The notes under the pieces: generated by a model | The model's database searches: none | The model's input: only the letters and a program-made list of their open reading frames with translations | What the model was told of the DNA's origin: nothing | Position numbers and translations under genes: made by a program | Source of the DNA: Onthomorpha sp937906975 | Lineage (GTDB): Bacteria; Bacteroidota; Bacteroidia; Bacteroidales; P3 | Assembly (NCBI GenBank): GCA_045614605.1 | Contig: JAZLDH010000023.1 | Span: forward strand, 1-64,000 | Reading direction: 5' to 3' | Length of the DNA: 64,000 nt | Shown here: one piece after another, positions 8,266 to 16,339 of the stretch | Layout: each line of letters opens with the position of its first letter | How positions within the stretch are numbered: the first letter of the stretch is position 1

Positions 8266-9936
8266 TTACTTATTCCAAGAATCTTTAAGGGTGCAAGCAC
8301 GATTAAACACAATTTGATTTTCATTTGTGTCATAATCTGTTGAGAAGTAGCCAAGTCTTTCAAATTGGTACTTGTCTAATGGCTTAGTATCGGCAAGGAA
8401 TTTTTCCATCTTACAATTCTTTAACACTTTTAATGATTCTGGGTTTAGATTGTCAAGGAATGTTTGTCCTTCTTCTACTTTGTCAGGTGATTCGCTTTGG
8501 AACAATCTGTCAAATAAACGGACTTCTGCTTCAATGTGATTGTTTGCATCTACCCAATGAATAGTTCCTTTTACTTTTCTGCCATCAGGTGTGTTGCCTC
8601 CTCGTGTTGCAGGGTCGTATTCGCAGTGAATAAGTGTGATGTTGCCGTTTTCGTCTTTTTCAACGCCTGTACATTTTACTATGTAGGCATAACGCAAACG
8701 TACTTCTTGACCTACGCTCATTCTAAAATACTTTTTAGGAGGGTTTTCCATGAAATCATCTCTTTCTATAAAGATTGTCTTAGAGAAACTTACCTTTCTT
8801 GTTCCTGCTGTTTCGTCTTCTGGGTTGTTTACTGCATCAAGCTCTTCGCTTGTGTCAGGATAATTGTCTATTACAACCTTTATAGGATCTAAAACAGCCA
8901 TTACTCTTTGTGCTTTTTTGTTTAGGTCGTCTCTTAGCGAGTTTTCAAGACGTGTATAGTCGATTACGTTATCTCTTTTTGCAACTCCGATTTCTTCGCA
9001 GAAGTTTCTGATACTTTCTGGTGTGTATCCTCTTCTTCTAAAACCACAAATAGTTGGCATACGTGGGTCGTCCCAACCGCAAACATAGTTTTCTTTTACT
9101 AATTGTAAGAGTTTACGTTTGCTCATAACGGTGTAGTTAAGATTTAAACGTGCAAACTCATATTGATGTGAAGGGAAAATTTCTAATTGTTGTATAAACC
9201 AATCGTAAAGTGGACGGTGAATGTCAAATTCCAAAGTACAAATAGAGTGAGTTATGTTTTCCAAAGAATCACTCTCACCATGAGCATAGTCATACATAGG
9301 ATAGATACACCATTTGTCGCCTGTGCGGTGGTGATGTGTGTGAAGAATACGATACATTATAGGATCTCTCATGTGCATGTTAGTGTGAGCCATGTCAATC
9401 TTTGCTCTAAGTGTCTTACTGCCATCTGGAAATTCTCCGTTGCGCATTCGTTGGAATAAGTCAAGGTTTTCTTCTACGCTTCTGTCTCTATAAGGTGAGT
9501 TTTTACCAGGAGTTTGAACTGTTCCACGGTTTTCTCTCATTTCTTCTAAGGTTTGGTCATCTACGTATGCCAATCCTTTTTTGATTAACTCAACTGCCCA
9601 TTGGTAAAGTTGTTCAAAATAATCAGAAGCATAGTGTTCTTCTGCCCAATTAAAGCCTAACCATTTAATATCTTCCTTTATAGATTCTACATATTCGGTA
9701 TCCTCTTTCACAGGGTTAGTGTCGTCAAAACGAAGGTTTGTTCTTCCACCATATTTCTTTGCAACACCAAAATTTAAACAAATACTCTTTGCGTGTCCTA
9801 TGTGTAAATAACCGTTAGGTTCAGGAGGAAAACGAGTAATAATGCTTTTGTGTTTACCACTATTTAGATCGTTTTCTATAATCTCTTCAATAAAATTAAG
9901 ATTAGGTTTTTTTGTGATTTCTTCCTTTATTTCCAT
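8266..9936 (-). CDS. glnS: Glutaminyl-tRNA synthetase
   Basis: Charges tRNA-Gln with glutamine in the cytoplasm. A class I synthetase of 556 residues with HIGH at residues 45-48 (in PPEPNGYLHIGHAKS) and the KMSKS-equivalent VMSKRKL at 270-276. The C-terminal anticodon-binding beta-barrels include KGTIHWVD and the end region YFSTDYD. Length and motifs are typical of GlnRS rather than GluRS. It is transcribed leftwards from a promoter just upstream and precedes the barrel gene. Confidence 0.97.
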   Translation of the reverse strand: MEIKEEITKKPNLNFIEEIIENDLNSGKHKSIITRFPPEPNGYLHIGHAKSICLNFGVAKKYGGRTNLRFDDTNPVKEDTEYVESIKEDIKWLGFNWAEEHYASDYFEQLYQWAVELIKKGLAYVDDQTLEEMRENRGTVQTPGKNSPYRDRSVEENLDLFQRMRNGEFPDGSKTLRAKIDMAHTNMHMRDPIMYRILHTHHHRTGDKWCIYPMYDYAHGESDSLENITHSICTLEFDIHRPLYDWFIQQLEIFPSHQYEFARLNLNYTVMSKRKLLQLVKENYVCGWDDPRMPTICGFRRRGYTPESIRNFCEEIGVAKRDNVIDYTRLENSLRDDLNKKAQRVMAVLDPIKVVIDNYPDTSEELDAVNNPEDETAGTRKVSFSKTIFIERDDFMENPPKKYFRMSVGQEVRLRYAYIVKCTGVEKDENGNITLIHCEYDPATRGGNTPDGRKVKGTIHWVDANNHIEAEVRLFDRLFQSESPDKVEEGQTFLDNLNPESLKVLKNCKMEKFLADTKPLDKYQFERLGYFSTDYDTNENQIVFNRACTLKDSWNK

Positions 9937-9968
9937 TGCTCAAACTATTTTTCTTTGATTTTAGTATG

Positions 9969-9976
9969 CAAAAGTA
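9969..9976 (-). promoter_or_regulatory. -7 promoter element for glnS
   Basis: On the minus strand this reads TACTTTTG followed by C, 32 bases before the glnS ATG. It is divergent to the plus-strand element at 9999. Confidence 0.6.
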
Positions 9977-9998
9977 CGAAAATGATTTTTTATTTTTT

Positions 9999-10006
9999 TA
10001 ATTTTG
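9999..10006 (+). promoter_or_regulatory. -7 promoter element for the DUF3109-murLD-fbp operon
   Basis: TAATTTTG followed by C lies 20 bases before the ATG at 10027, implying a very short leader. Only 22 bases separate it from the divergent glnS element, so the two promoters probably compete. Confidence 0.6.
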
Positions 10007-10026
10007 CACGTAAAAAATAAAATAAT

Positions 10027-10590
10027 ATGCTTATAGTTGGTAATTGTTTAGTGAGTGAAGATATAAAAAATGAGGGATTTTCTTGCGATTTAACAAAGTG
10101 TAAGGGTTGTTGCTGTGTGGAAGGAGATGCTGGTGCACCGCTTGAAAAAAAAGAAATCGAGATAATAGAAAATCTTTTGCCACAAATAGAACCTTATATG
10201 GAGCCTAAGGCTGTTGAAATAGTGAAAAAGGAAGGTTTTTGGCTAAAAGACGATGAGGGAGACTTGTGTACAAATATTATAGATAACAAAGAATGTGTTT
10301 TTGTTAAGTTTCAAGATGGTCTTTCTTTGTGTGCGATAGAAATGGCATACAGAGAAGGAAAGATTGACTTTCTTAAGCCGATTTCTTGCCATCTTTATCC
10401 AATCAGAGTAAAGGATTATGGTGAGTTTCGCGCATTGAACTATCATAAATGGGACATTTGCAAAGATGCGATGTGTAAAGACACAGACAAAGCATTGTAT
10501 AAAACTCTTAAAGAGCCTTTAATAAGACGCTTTTCTGAGAAATGGTATGAGGAATTAGAAAAAGCGATAGAAGAAGGACAAGATTATTAA
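10027..10590 (+). CDS. DUF3109 family Cys-rich protein
   Basis: The 187-residue cytoplasmic protein has an N-terminal Cys cluster, CDLTKCKGCCCVEGD (residues 20-34). Further Cys/His sit in DNKECVF, LCAIEM, SCHLYPIRV, WDICKDAMCKD. This is the pattern of the DUF3109 family, which is widespread in Bacteroidota and suspected to bind metal or an Fe-S cluster. Its biochemical role is not known to me. It is first in an operon, 7 bases upstream of the MurL-MurD fusion. Confidence 0.85.
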   Translation: MLIVGNCLVSEDIKNEGFSCDLTKCKGCCCVEGDAGAPLEKKEIEIIENLLPQIEPYMEPKAVEIVKKEGFWLKDDEGDLCTNIIDNKECVFVKFQDGLSLCAIEMAYREGKIDFLKPISCHLYPIRVKDYGEFRALNYHKWDICKDAMCKDTDKALYKTLKEPLIRRFSEKWYEELEKAIEEGQDY

Positions 10591-10597
10591 AATAAAG

Positions 10598-13228
10598 ATG
10601 AACAATAGAGAAAAATTCAATAGTTTTAGAGAAAAATATCCGCTTTTTATCTATGAATCTTTTAGCTATGAGATAGATGAAAAGGGATTAAAAATAGAGT
10701 TTACTTTCATTAACTCGGAGCATACTTTCAAACCAAGTCTTCTTGTTGAGAAAAAGGATTTCTTTTCTTTCTCTCATTTAAGTAAAGAGCAGTTAGACTT
10801 GCTTGTTTTCCACATGGGAATGATAGAACTAATATCTTATTGGAAGGCGTTGTGTTCTCCAAAAGTTCTTATAAAGCCTTATGCTTTAAACTCTAAGCAA
10901 AAGGAATTTTTTACTAAACTTTACTACAATGGACTTGGCGAATTTTTCTATTTAAATGGCATAAACGTTTCACAAAATGAGTTTTTAACATTAGAAAACA
11001 ACGATGATAATTTTACAACTCCACAACAATTTGATTTAAATGACGAATATATAATACCAATTGGCGGTGGGAAAGATTCGGTTGTAACATTAGATTTGTT
11101 GATGTCTGCAAACAGAAATATAAAACCTTTTATTATAAATCCAAGAGGTGCAACAACTCAGTGTTGTTCTATGGCTGGGTTTAGTGAAAGCGAAACAATT
11201 ACTTGCAAACGCACAATTGACGCTCATCTTTTAGAGCTTAATGCACAAGGTTGCTTAAATGGGCATACTCCATTCTCAGCAATGCTTGCTTTTACTACGC
11301 TTTTAATCTCTGCACTCACAAAAAGAAAACACATAGCCCTAAGTAATGAAGACTCAGCTTCGGAATCCACAGTCAAAGGCTCAGAGGTAAATCATCAATA
11401 CTCTAAAAGCCTTGAATTTGAAAACGATTTCCGCTCGTATGTTAAAGAATTTATCTGCCCAGAGTTTAATTACTTTTCATTTCTTAGACCATTGAGCGAA
11501 TTACATATAGCAAAACTTTTCTCAAAGCTTAATTACCAATCTGTTTTCAAAAGTTGCAATGCAGGAAGCAAACAAAACATTTGGTGTGGTAAATGTCCGA
11601 AATGTTTATTTGCCTTTATAATACTTTCACCTTTCTTATCGAGAGAAGAATTAGTAGCAATATTTTCCAAAAACCTTTTCTCGGATAAAGAACTTGAAGA
11701 ATACTTCTTGCAACTCTGCGGACAAAGAGAAACAAAACCGTTTGAATGTGTAGGAACTATATCAGAGGTAAACGTAGCTCTTGCACTTTGTTTAAAGAAT
11801 CAAAAAGCCGATTTAGAAAATGAATATCTTTTGAAACTATGGCTAAGTCTTCCTGTTTCAAAACAATACTTAGAAAATACATTATCGCATAAACTTTTTG
11901 AATTATCTAATAAGCATAATCTTCCTGAAAAGGATTTTGAAATTTTTTCTAACTCTCATCTTGCTACAAAGAAGGCTCAACTTATTAAACTTTTGAAACC
12001 TCACAAAATAGCAATACTTGGTTATGGCAGAGAGGGGCAATCAACTCACAAACTCTTAAAAGAAATATTACCAAACAAAGAAATCTTAATTGCAGATGAT
12101 AATTCAGAGTTTGCAAGCTGTGGATTGCAAGATGAAATGCTTAAAGATTGTACTCTTTATATAAAGACGCCGGGAATTTCTATGAAAAAACTGCAAAATA
12201 TCGATAGAGATAAAATCACATCTCAAACAGATATTTTCTTGCAGCTTTATTCTAAGCAAACAATTGGCATAAGCGGAACAAAGGGTAAAAGCACTACAAG
12301 TAATTTGGTTTATAAAATTCTTTTGGAACAAGGTTTTGACACTCTTTTAGCAGGAAATATAGGAGTGCCTCTTTTAGATATTTTACCAAGTATAAAGGAG
12401 GATACAATAATTGTTGCAGAACTTTCAGCACATCAACTGCAATTTATTCACACCTCGCCAAAGGTTTCTATATTGCTTAATTTGTTTGAAGAGCATCTTG
12501 ATCATTTTGTAGATTATAGCGAATATATTAACTCAAAATACCATATTGCAAGTCTGCAAACGAAAGATGATACATTTATTTACAATTTAGATTCTTCGGA
12601 TATAAAGACTTTAATAAATAATTTGCCAATAAAGTCAAATCTATTAACATTTTCAAAAAGCGAATCTTTGGAAATAGAGCCCGATTACTTGAAAGGCGAA
12701 CACAATCTAATGAATATAAATGCTGCTTTATTGGCAACACAAGCCTTTGGTGCAGAAAAATCAAAGGCGTTAAAGACTGCAAAAAGTTTTATGCCACTTT
12801 CTCATCGTTTAGAGTTTGTTGCAGAAAAGAATGGTGTGAAATATTATAATGACTCAATAAGTACAATTCCGCAAGCCTCAATAGAGGCAATCAAAGCTTT
12901 GAAAAATGTTCAAACTATCATACTTGGAGGAATGGATAGGGGGATAGATTACTCTCCTTTAACAGAACAAATAGATAACTTTAAGATAAAGAACATTGTT
13001 TTTGTGGGTCAGGCAGGCAGAAGAATGAAAAACGAAATGCAAGAGAAAGTAAATAAATTTCAAATCTTAGTTTCTGATGACTATTCCGAAATAGTAAAAT
13101 GGTGTAGTGTAAACACAGAAAAAGGAATGATATGTTTGCTATCTCCTGCTGCAAGTAGTTATGATATGTTTAAGAATTTTGAACACAGAGGAGAAGTTTT
13201 CTCAAAGTTAGTTAAAGAAATTAAATAA
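10598..13228 (+). CDS. MurL-MurD fusion: UDP-MurNAc-L-Ala-L-Glu epimerase plus UDP-MurNAc-L-Ala:Glu ligase
   Basis: Two enzymes are joined in 876 residues. The N-terminal half (about 1-450) has the PP-loop-like motif GGGKDSVV (residues 156-163), then NGHTPFSA, SNEDSASEST, NHQYSKSLEFE and a CGKCPKC pair. I recognise this as MurL, which epimerises the terminal L-Glu of UDP-MurNAc-dipeptide to D-Glu. From about residue 465 the protein is MurD: Rossmann-type ILGYGREGQST, ATP-binding GTKGKSTT (560-567), ELSAHQLQ, and the C-terminal domain with LSHRLEFV, GGMDRGIDY and SPAASSYDMFKNFEHRG. In Xanthomonas the separate MurD2 and MurL give a route to D-Glu-containing precursor without glutamate racemase; here both are one chain. 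Assignment of the N-half is from motif memory. Confidence 0.8.
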   Translation: MNNREKFNSFREKYPLFIYESFSYEIDEKGLKIEFTFINSEHTFKPSLLVEKKDFFSFSHLSKEQLDLLVFHMGMIELISYWKALCSPKVLIKPYALNSKQKEFFTKLYYNGLGEFFYLNGINVSQNEFLTLENNDDNFTTPQQFDLNDEYIIPIGGGKDSVVTLDLLMSANRNIKPFIINPRGATTQCCSMAGFSESETITCKRTIDAHLLELNAQGCLNGHTPFSAMLAFTTLLISALTKRKHIALSNEDSASESTVKGSEVNHQYSKSLEFENDFRSYVKEFICPEFNYFSFLRPLSELHIAKLFSKLNYQSVFKSCNAGSKQNIWCGKCPKCLFAFIILSPFLSREELVAIFSKNLFSDKELEEYFLQLCGQRETKPFECVGTISEVNVALALCLKNQKADLENEYLLKLWLSLPVSKQYLENTLSHKLFELSNKHNLPEKDFEIFSNSHLATKKAQLIKLLKPHKIAILGYGREGQSTHKLLKEILPNKEILIADDNSEFASCGLQDEMLKDCTLYIKTPGISMKKLQNIDRDKITSQTDIFLQLYSKQTIGISGTKGKSTTSNLVYKILLEQGFDTLLAGNIGVPLLDILPSIKEDTIIVAELSAHQLQFIHTSPKVSILLNLFEEHLDHFVDYSEYINSKYHIASLQTKDDTFIYNLDSSDIKTLINNLPIKSNLLTFSKSESLEIEPDYLKGEHNLMNINAALLATQAFGAEKSKALKTAKSFMPLSHRLEFVAEKNGVKYYNDSISTIPQASIEAIKALKNVQTIILGGMDRGIDYSPLTEQIDNFKIKNIVFVGQAGRRMKNEMQEKVNKFQILVSDDYSEIVKWCSVNTEKGMICLLSPAASSYDMFKNFEHRGEVFSKLVKEIK

Positions 13229-13237
13229 TAAAGCATT

Positions 13238-15205
13238 ATGAATACAGATAATATCACGATTTCGAACGAAGAATTAAAGTTCTATAATCAATTAGCTAAG
13301 CAATTTCCAACCTTGCAAGCGGCAAGTACAGAAATAATTAAGTTAGAAGCGATACTTCTTTTACCAAAAGGAACAGAGCACTTCGTAACTGACATTCACG
13401 GAGAGTACGATACGTTTAATCATATCTTATCTAACGCTTCGGGAGCAGTAAAAAGAAAGATTGATGAGGTGTTTGGACACTCTATTTCAGTGGCTGAAAA
13501 AAATCAATTAGCAACAATTATCTACTATCCTGTGGATAAACTTAGTCAATTAAAGACAAAAGGAGTTGTAAACGAAGAATGGTACAGGCTTACTTTGAAT
13601 AAACTTGTTAAAGTGGCACGTCAAGTTGCTAAAAAGTACACTCGCTCCAAGGTGAGAAAGGCTATGGATAGCGAATACGCTTTTATCATGGAGGAGCTTT
13701 TGAATGAAACAACCTCAGACAAACAAGCATACTATGATTCAATAGTTGAAACCATAGTTGATTTGAAACGTTCCGATAAATTCATAGAATCTATTTGTAC
13801 ATTCATAAAAAGAATGTTGATAGACCGTCTTCACGTAATTGGAGACATATTTGACCGTGGTCCGAGAGCGGCTGACGTTATGGAACTTTTGAAAAATCAC
13901 CATGCGGCTGACGTTCAATGGGGTAATCACGACATTATATGGATGGGGGCTGCATGTGGAAACAAGTTTGACGTAGCAGAAGTTATCCGTTTAACAGCTC
14001 GTTATGGCTCGGTTGATACAATCGAAGATGATTATGGTATTAACCTAATGCCACTTGTTACTTTCGCACTTACTCACTATGAAAACGACCCTGCAATTCC
14101 GTTCGTGCCAAAAGGAACTAAGCCAGAAAACTACAAAGATGCGAATGTGCGTTTGATGACTGTTATACATAAAGCAATAGCTGTAATAAGTTTCAAATTA
14201 GAAGGGCAACTTGTGATGCGTAATCCTAACTTTGATATGTCGCATCGTTTATTGCTTGATAAAATCAACTACGAAAACGGAACAATTCACCTTGATGGAA
14301 AAGACTATGAATTGAAAGATGGATATTATCCAACAATAGATCCAAACGATCCTTACAAACTAACAGAGGAAGAAGAAGAAGTAATCACAAAAATAGCACA
14401 ATCATTCCTTAACTCAAGAAGATTACAATCAGATGTTTCGTTCCTATTCTCAAATGGTGGCGTTTACTCGGTTTGTAACAATACTTTGATGCTTCATGGT
14501 TGTATTCCAATGAAGAATGAAACAGAGTTTAAAGAATTTAACCACAAAGGAAAAATGGTTAAAGGAAAAGAATTGCTTGATTGCTTAGAACAAACTGTTA
14601 GAAACGTGTGGGTAAATCGTTTTAACCAAACAAACGATGACAGAGACTACTTCTGGTATTTGTGGTGTGGTGCTTGCTCGCCAATTTTCGGTAAACACAG
14701 AATGGCAACCTTTGAAAGATACTTAATAGATGCGAAAGAACAACAAGAAGAAATCTTAGATAAATACTACACTTATAGAAATGACGTAGCCTTTTGCGAA
14801 AGAATTTTAGCAGAGTTTGGATTGCATAACGAAAAAGCAAGAATTGTAAACGGCCATGTGCCAGTAAAAGTTAAAAAAGGCGAAAGTCCAATAATGGCAA
14901 ACGGCAGATTGCTTGTCATAGACGGAGGAATGTCGAAAGCTTATCAAAAAGAAACAGGAATAGGGGGCTACACTTTAGTTTCAGGTTCAAGCCGTCTATT
15001 CTTAGTTGAACACGAACCGTTCTCATCTCCACAAGAATCAATAGAGAATGAAAGCGACATCATTTCAAAGAACTATTTGATAGAACAAAGAACTGAAAAT
15101 ATCCTAATAGGAGATACAGAACTCGGAGACGAACTAAGAGAACAAATCGCCAACCTAAAGAAATTAATCTACGCCTTTAACGAAGGTTTAGTGAAAGAAA
15201 GATAA
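13238..15205 (+). CDS. fbp: Fructose-1,6-bisphosphatase class III
   Basis: Hydrolyses fructose 1,6-bisphosphate in gluconeogenesis. The 655 residues match the Firmicutes/Bacteroidota class III enzyme. The metallophosphoesterase motifs are visible: FVTDIHGEYDTF near residue 50, GDIFDRGP near 203, WGNHD near 228, and late NGHVPVKV and IDGGMS. It starts 9 bases after the MurL-MurD gene and ends the operon before a terminator. Confidence 0.95.
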   Translation: MNTDNITISNEELKFYNQLAKQFPTLQAASTEIIKLEAILLLPKGTEHFVTDIHGEYDTFNHILSNASGAVKRKIDEVFGHSISVAEKNQLATIIYYPVDKLSQLKTKGVVNEEWYRLTLNKLVKVARQVAKKYTRSKVRKAMDSEYAFIMEELLNETTSDKQAYYDSIVETIVDLKRSDKFIESICTFIKRMLIDRLHVIGDIFDRGPRAADVMELLKNHHAADVQWGNHDIIWMGAACGNKFDVAEVIRLTARYGSVDTIEDDYGINLMPLVTFALTHYENDPAIPFVPKGTKPENYKDANVRLMTVIHKAIAVISFKLEGQLVMRNPNFDMSHRLLLDKINYENGTIHLDGKDYELKDGYYPTIDPNDPYKLTEEEEEVITKIAQSFLNSRRLQSDVSFLFSNGGVYSVCNNTLMLHGCIPMKNETEFKEFNHKGKMVKGKELLDCLEQTVRNVWVNRFNQTNDDRDYFWYLWCGACSPIFGKHRMATFERYLIDAKEQQEEILDKYYTYRNDVAFCERILAEFGLHNEKARIVNGHVPVKVKKGESPIMANGRLLVIDGGMSKAYQKETGIGGYTLVSGSSRLFLVEHEPFSSPQESIENESDIISKNYLIEQRTENILIGDTELGDELREQIANLKKLIYAFNEGLVKER

Positions 15206-15214
15206 GAAAAACAG

Positions 15215-15260
15215 AAAAAGCCTCTAAATAATTAATTGATTTAGGGGCTTTTATTTTTTT
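15215..15260 (+). terminator. Terminator after fbp
   Basis: AAAAGCCTCTAAAT pairs with ATTTAGGGGCTTTT (G-U tolerated) around a 9-base loop and is followed by a T-run. Confidence 0.75.
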
Positions 15261-15328
15261 CTTAGGAATTGAAAATTCTTTCTTAGCTTTAGAAAAATAT
15301 TTCTTTGCTTTTTTTTATTTTTTCTTTG
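15261..15328. repeat. 21-base-phased CWWWG array (array B)
   Basis: Cores CTTAG at 15261, CTTAG at 15282, CTTTG at 15303 and CTTTG at 15324 are exactly 21 bases apart, all in minus orientation. The array lies between convergent fbp and the DUF3791/DUF3990 cassette and ends 6 bases before that cassette's last stop codon. Confidence 0.85.
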
Positions 15329-15333
15329 ATTTA

Positions 15334-15552
15334 TTAAACTTCTTTTTTTAGTTCTGCAAACAAATCAACCGGACCTAAGTGCCACATCTTTGTATTTTCG
15401 GTTTGAAGTTTTTGATAAAGTTTTGAGAAATAGACTTTCTTAATTGCTTCTAAAAGTGTTATCCCTCTATCTTGTGCAAGCATTGTGGATAACCAACATA
15501 TTTTTGATGGTAAAAGCAGATATAAATTTGCTTGGTTAATCTCTCCTATCAT
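15334..15552 (-). CDS. Small protein, third gene of the DUF3791/DUF3990 cassette
   Basis: The 72-residue protein has an N-terminal MIGEINQANLYLLLPSKICW and a helical charged C-half ending AELKKEV. I do not recognise a named family, but proteins of this type commonly follow DUF3990 genes. Its ATG overlaps the DUF3990 stop by 4 bases (ATGA), so the two are probably translationally coupled. No signal peptide or membrane helix. It could be an antitoxin or a structural partner (inference from context). Confidence 0.65.
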   Translation of the reverse strand: MIGEINQANLYLLLPSKICWLSTMLAQDRGITLLEAIKKVYFSKLYQKLQTENTKMWHLGPVDLFAELKKEV

Positions 15553-16034
15553 AATTTCACCTCCTTAACTTCTAAGAATTTCAATTCGCTTAATGCTTCT
15601 TTTGTATGGAACAAATATTGATCAACTAAATTATAAGTTTTCAATTCTGTAATTAACATTTGCTTACTAATAATGCCTCCTTCATATAAAGCAAAAGAAG
15701 CATATACCTTATCATTTGCCACAGGTCCATAAACAATATCGTATTTATGAGTAAACTCTATTTGCATTCGGTTTTTCATTACAAAATCTACCCATTCCTC
15801 TGTTGGTTCATCAAATATTAAAGAATTAAAATTAGGTAACTTCTCTTCTTCAAAATGATATAAATTAACAAAACCAATAGAACGTTTTTCTTCTAATAGT
15901 CTGCGTTTTACCCAAGCAAGAGCTTGCTTATAAGAACTTGTTGTATAAAATCCATCTCCATAATCTAATTTTCTATTTGATTGACGTATTTCAGGTTTTT
16001 CAACAATTTCCAAACTACCATGGTATAATATCAT
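15549..16034 (-). CDS. DUF3990 protein, putative ADP-ribosyltransferase-fold toxin
   Basis: The 161-residue protein has an N-terminal YHGS motif (residues 4-7), LDYGDGFYTTSSYKQALAWV (about 24-43) and VYGPVANDKVY. These match DUF3990, whose motif layout resembles the ADP-ribosyltransferase superfamily: a His near the N-terminus and an aromatic-Thr strand. Activity has not been shown as far as I know. It is the middle gene of three that overlap by 4 bases each, a layout typical of toxin-antitoxin modules, here with small proteins on both sides. Confidence 0.75.
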   Translation of the reverse strand: MILYHGSLEIVEKPEIRQSNRKLDYGDGFYTTSSYKQALAWVKRRLLEEKRSIGFVNLYHFEEEKLPNFNSLIFDEPTEEWVDFVMKNRMQIEFTHKYDIVYGPVANDKVYASFALYEGGIISKQMLITELKTYNLVDQYLFHTKEALSELKFLEVKEVKL

Positions 16035-16255
16035 AGGTTTTCCTTTTTTCGTATTTCTAAAAATTTATCTATATCTTCTAAAATCCAATGATGATTTTGT
16101 GTGTGTAGTATTTCGTAATGTTCTTCTAAGTATTCAAGCAATCCATATTTAGAAAAAATCTCCATTGCTTCTGCTCCGTCTATTGCTTTTGCATTTTTGT
16201 ATTGTTCTATACAAAAAGAAATAAAATAACTCAGGTCTAGTTGATGTTTATCCAT
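16031..16255 (-). CDS. DUF3791 protein, putative antitoxin
   Basis: The 74-residue protein carries FISFCIEQYKNAK, then FSKYGLLEYLEEHYEILHT and a helical end. It fits DUF3791, a small helical family that regularly neighbours DUF3990. First gene of the cassette; its stop overlaps the DUF3990 ATG by 4 bases. No promoter of the usual type is visible in the 85 bases before it, so it may rely on read-through from the peptidase gene upstream. Confidence 0.75.
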   Translation of the reverse strand: MDKHQLDLSYFISFCIEQYKNAKAIDGAEAMEIFSKYGLLEYLEEHYEILHTQNHHWILEDIDKFLEIRKKENL

Positions 16256-16280
16256 TGCTTGCTTTTTGGTTTTTATGAGA

Positions 16281-16315
16281 AATCCGCAATGCTTTGCGTT
16301 TTAGCATTGCGGATT
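16281..16315 (-). terminator. Perfect 13-base hairpin between dcp and the DUF3791 cassette
   Basis: AATCCGCAATGCT and its exact complement AGCATTGCGGATT flank a 9-base loop. It lies just downstream of the dcp stop (16340) on the minus strand. There is no good T-run, so termination may be partial. Confidence 0.6.
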
Positions 16316-16339
16316 CTTTTACTTTAATTGCTTAAAGTC

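Noticed and set aside
15261..15328. Reading the phased arrays as CRISPR arrays
   Set aside because: Repeated unit is only 5 conserved bases with 16-base degenerate AT spacers, units change orientation, and no cas genes are present.
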